Origin: Anaeromassilibacillus sp. An200 | GTDB taxonomy: Bacteria > Bacillota > Clostridia > Oscillospirales > Acutalibacteraceae | Direction: 5' to 3' | NCBI RefSeq assembly: GCF_002160025.1 | Contig: NZ_NFJU01000005.1 | Coordinates: forward strand, 1-64,000 | Length of the DNA stretch: 64,000 bases | In this document: piece after piece, positions 63,606 to 64,000 of the stretch | Layout: the number at the start of each line of letters is the position of its first letter | Numbering within the stretch: the stretch's first letter is position 1 | Translations under genes and position numbers: made by a program | Notes under the pieces: generated by a model | What the model saw: the letters and a program-made list of their open reading frames with translations, nothing else | What the model was told of the DNA's origin: nothing | The model's database searches: none

Positions 63606-64000
63606 TCATAATTTACTGATATTCAAATTACTATTTGGCTTGGTGGAGGAGAAGCCATCCACCGTTACCTGGAGTGTTTCACGGCTCAGGGAAATCTCAA
63701 TTTCCATGGACTCTCCCGTCACAGGAGCGGGCAGGCCGTCCAGCTTGGGATACTCACCGGATCCGTTGTTCATGAACTGGTAGTACCAGCCGCTGGAAGC
63801 ATCGTAGCCCACATACAGCCAGTTGCTATCGTCCAGGTAATAGTAGAAGATACCGAAATTCTTGGTTTCGGTAGTCGGGCGGAACTTAAGGCTGAGCTTG
63901 TCAGCCTCCTGGATGGTTTTGTTGGGATCGATAACAACAGCGGGACCGTTAGCCTGTCCATAGGAATGTCCGCCGCCCACGCTGTTAAAGGCGATCCATT
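63606..64000 (-). pseudogene. GH101-like (endo-alpha-N-acetylgalactosaminidase) N-terminal lectin-like part, broken by the mobile segment
   Basis: The minus-strand frame enters from the right edge and ends at 63606. It reads WIAFNSVGGGHSYGQ, then DPNKTIQEADKLSLKFRPTT, FGIFYYYLDDSNWLYVGYD, WYYQFMNNGSGEYPKLDGLPAP and EIEISLSRETLQVTVDG, a concanavalin-A-like module of GH101 and related mucin-degrading enzymes. The last residues after TKPN look foreign, so the break is near 63645. GH101 cleaves core-1 O-glycans; the catalytic part is not visible here. Confidence 0.7.

Overview
The window looks like chromosomal DNA from a gut-type Clostridia (Firmicutes), most likely the Oscillospirales/Ruminococcaceae side. 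This is inferred from the Firmicutes order of the ribosomal operon, a zinc-type S14, a KOW-domain protein between infA and map, strong GGAGG ribosome binding sites, GC-rich coding sequence, WYL/ECF/AraC regulators, and secreted glycosidase-like proteins with Ruminococcaceae-style repeats. The identification is inference; no rRNA gene is present.

Layout. 1-4555: 5' part of a very large secreted glycosidase-like protein, minus strand, leaving the left edge. 4766-5566: lipoprotein. 5726-21232: the complete S10-spc-alpha ribosomal superoperon (rpsJ to rplQ, minus strand), including secY, adk, map, infA and rpoA, and the small rpmJ and rpmD genes. It is preceded by a promoter and a roughly 290-nt leader with an attenuator-like hairpin. 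21.7-30.5 kb, minus strand: a lipoprotein, a GT2 glycosyltransferase with a large membrane protein, an ECF sigma factor overlapping a 645-aa LCP-like protein, a ribokinase and a MATE exporter. 30.7-32.3 kb, plus strand: DUF308 membrane protein, GNAT, a Nif11-like small protein and a 63-aa small protein. 32.3-40.2 kb: WYL regulator/alcohol dehydrogenase/YccF operon, HAD phosphatase, CrtO-like acyltransferase, NAD-dependent epimerase, RNase P RNA, pncB and a small XRE regulator. 40.3-44.3 kb: MacB-type ABC operon with a surface accessory protein. 44.4-47.7 kb: lipoprotein, Crp/Fnr regulator, sugar O-acetyltransferase, prohibitin-like protein. 47.7-53.0 kb: an AraC regulator divergent from two sugar isomerase/epimerase-type and two Gfo/Idh/MocA-type genes, probably an oxidoreductive sugar-catabolism operon. 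53.1-54.0 kb: trxB.

54.0-55.3 kb is the most unusual stretch. It has no convincing gene but holds four tandem copies (about 110-118 bp each) of an element with two conserved hairpins whose stems change by compensating substitutions. A consensus sigma-A-type promoter faces the array on the minus strand and a GC-rich hairpin lies beyond it, so it may be a noncoding RNA of about 1.1 kb. A DUF1292 gene, a probable 6S RNA, two DegV paralogues and dCTP deaminase follow.

58.7-63.6 kb is an AT-richer, horizontally acquired segment: an N-terminally truncated MobA/MobL relaxase, a YcaQ/AlkX-like protein, a GNAT, a WYL regulator and TnpV. It lies between two broken host genes: a C-terminal fragment of a cell-surface protein on the left and part of a GH101-like (endo-alpha-N-acetylgalactosaminidase) protein on the right, which leaves the right edge.
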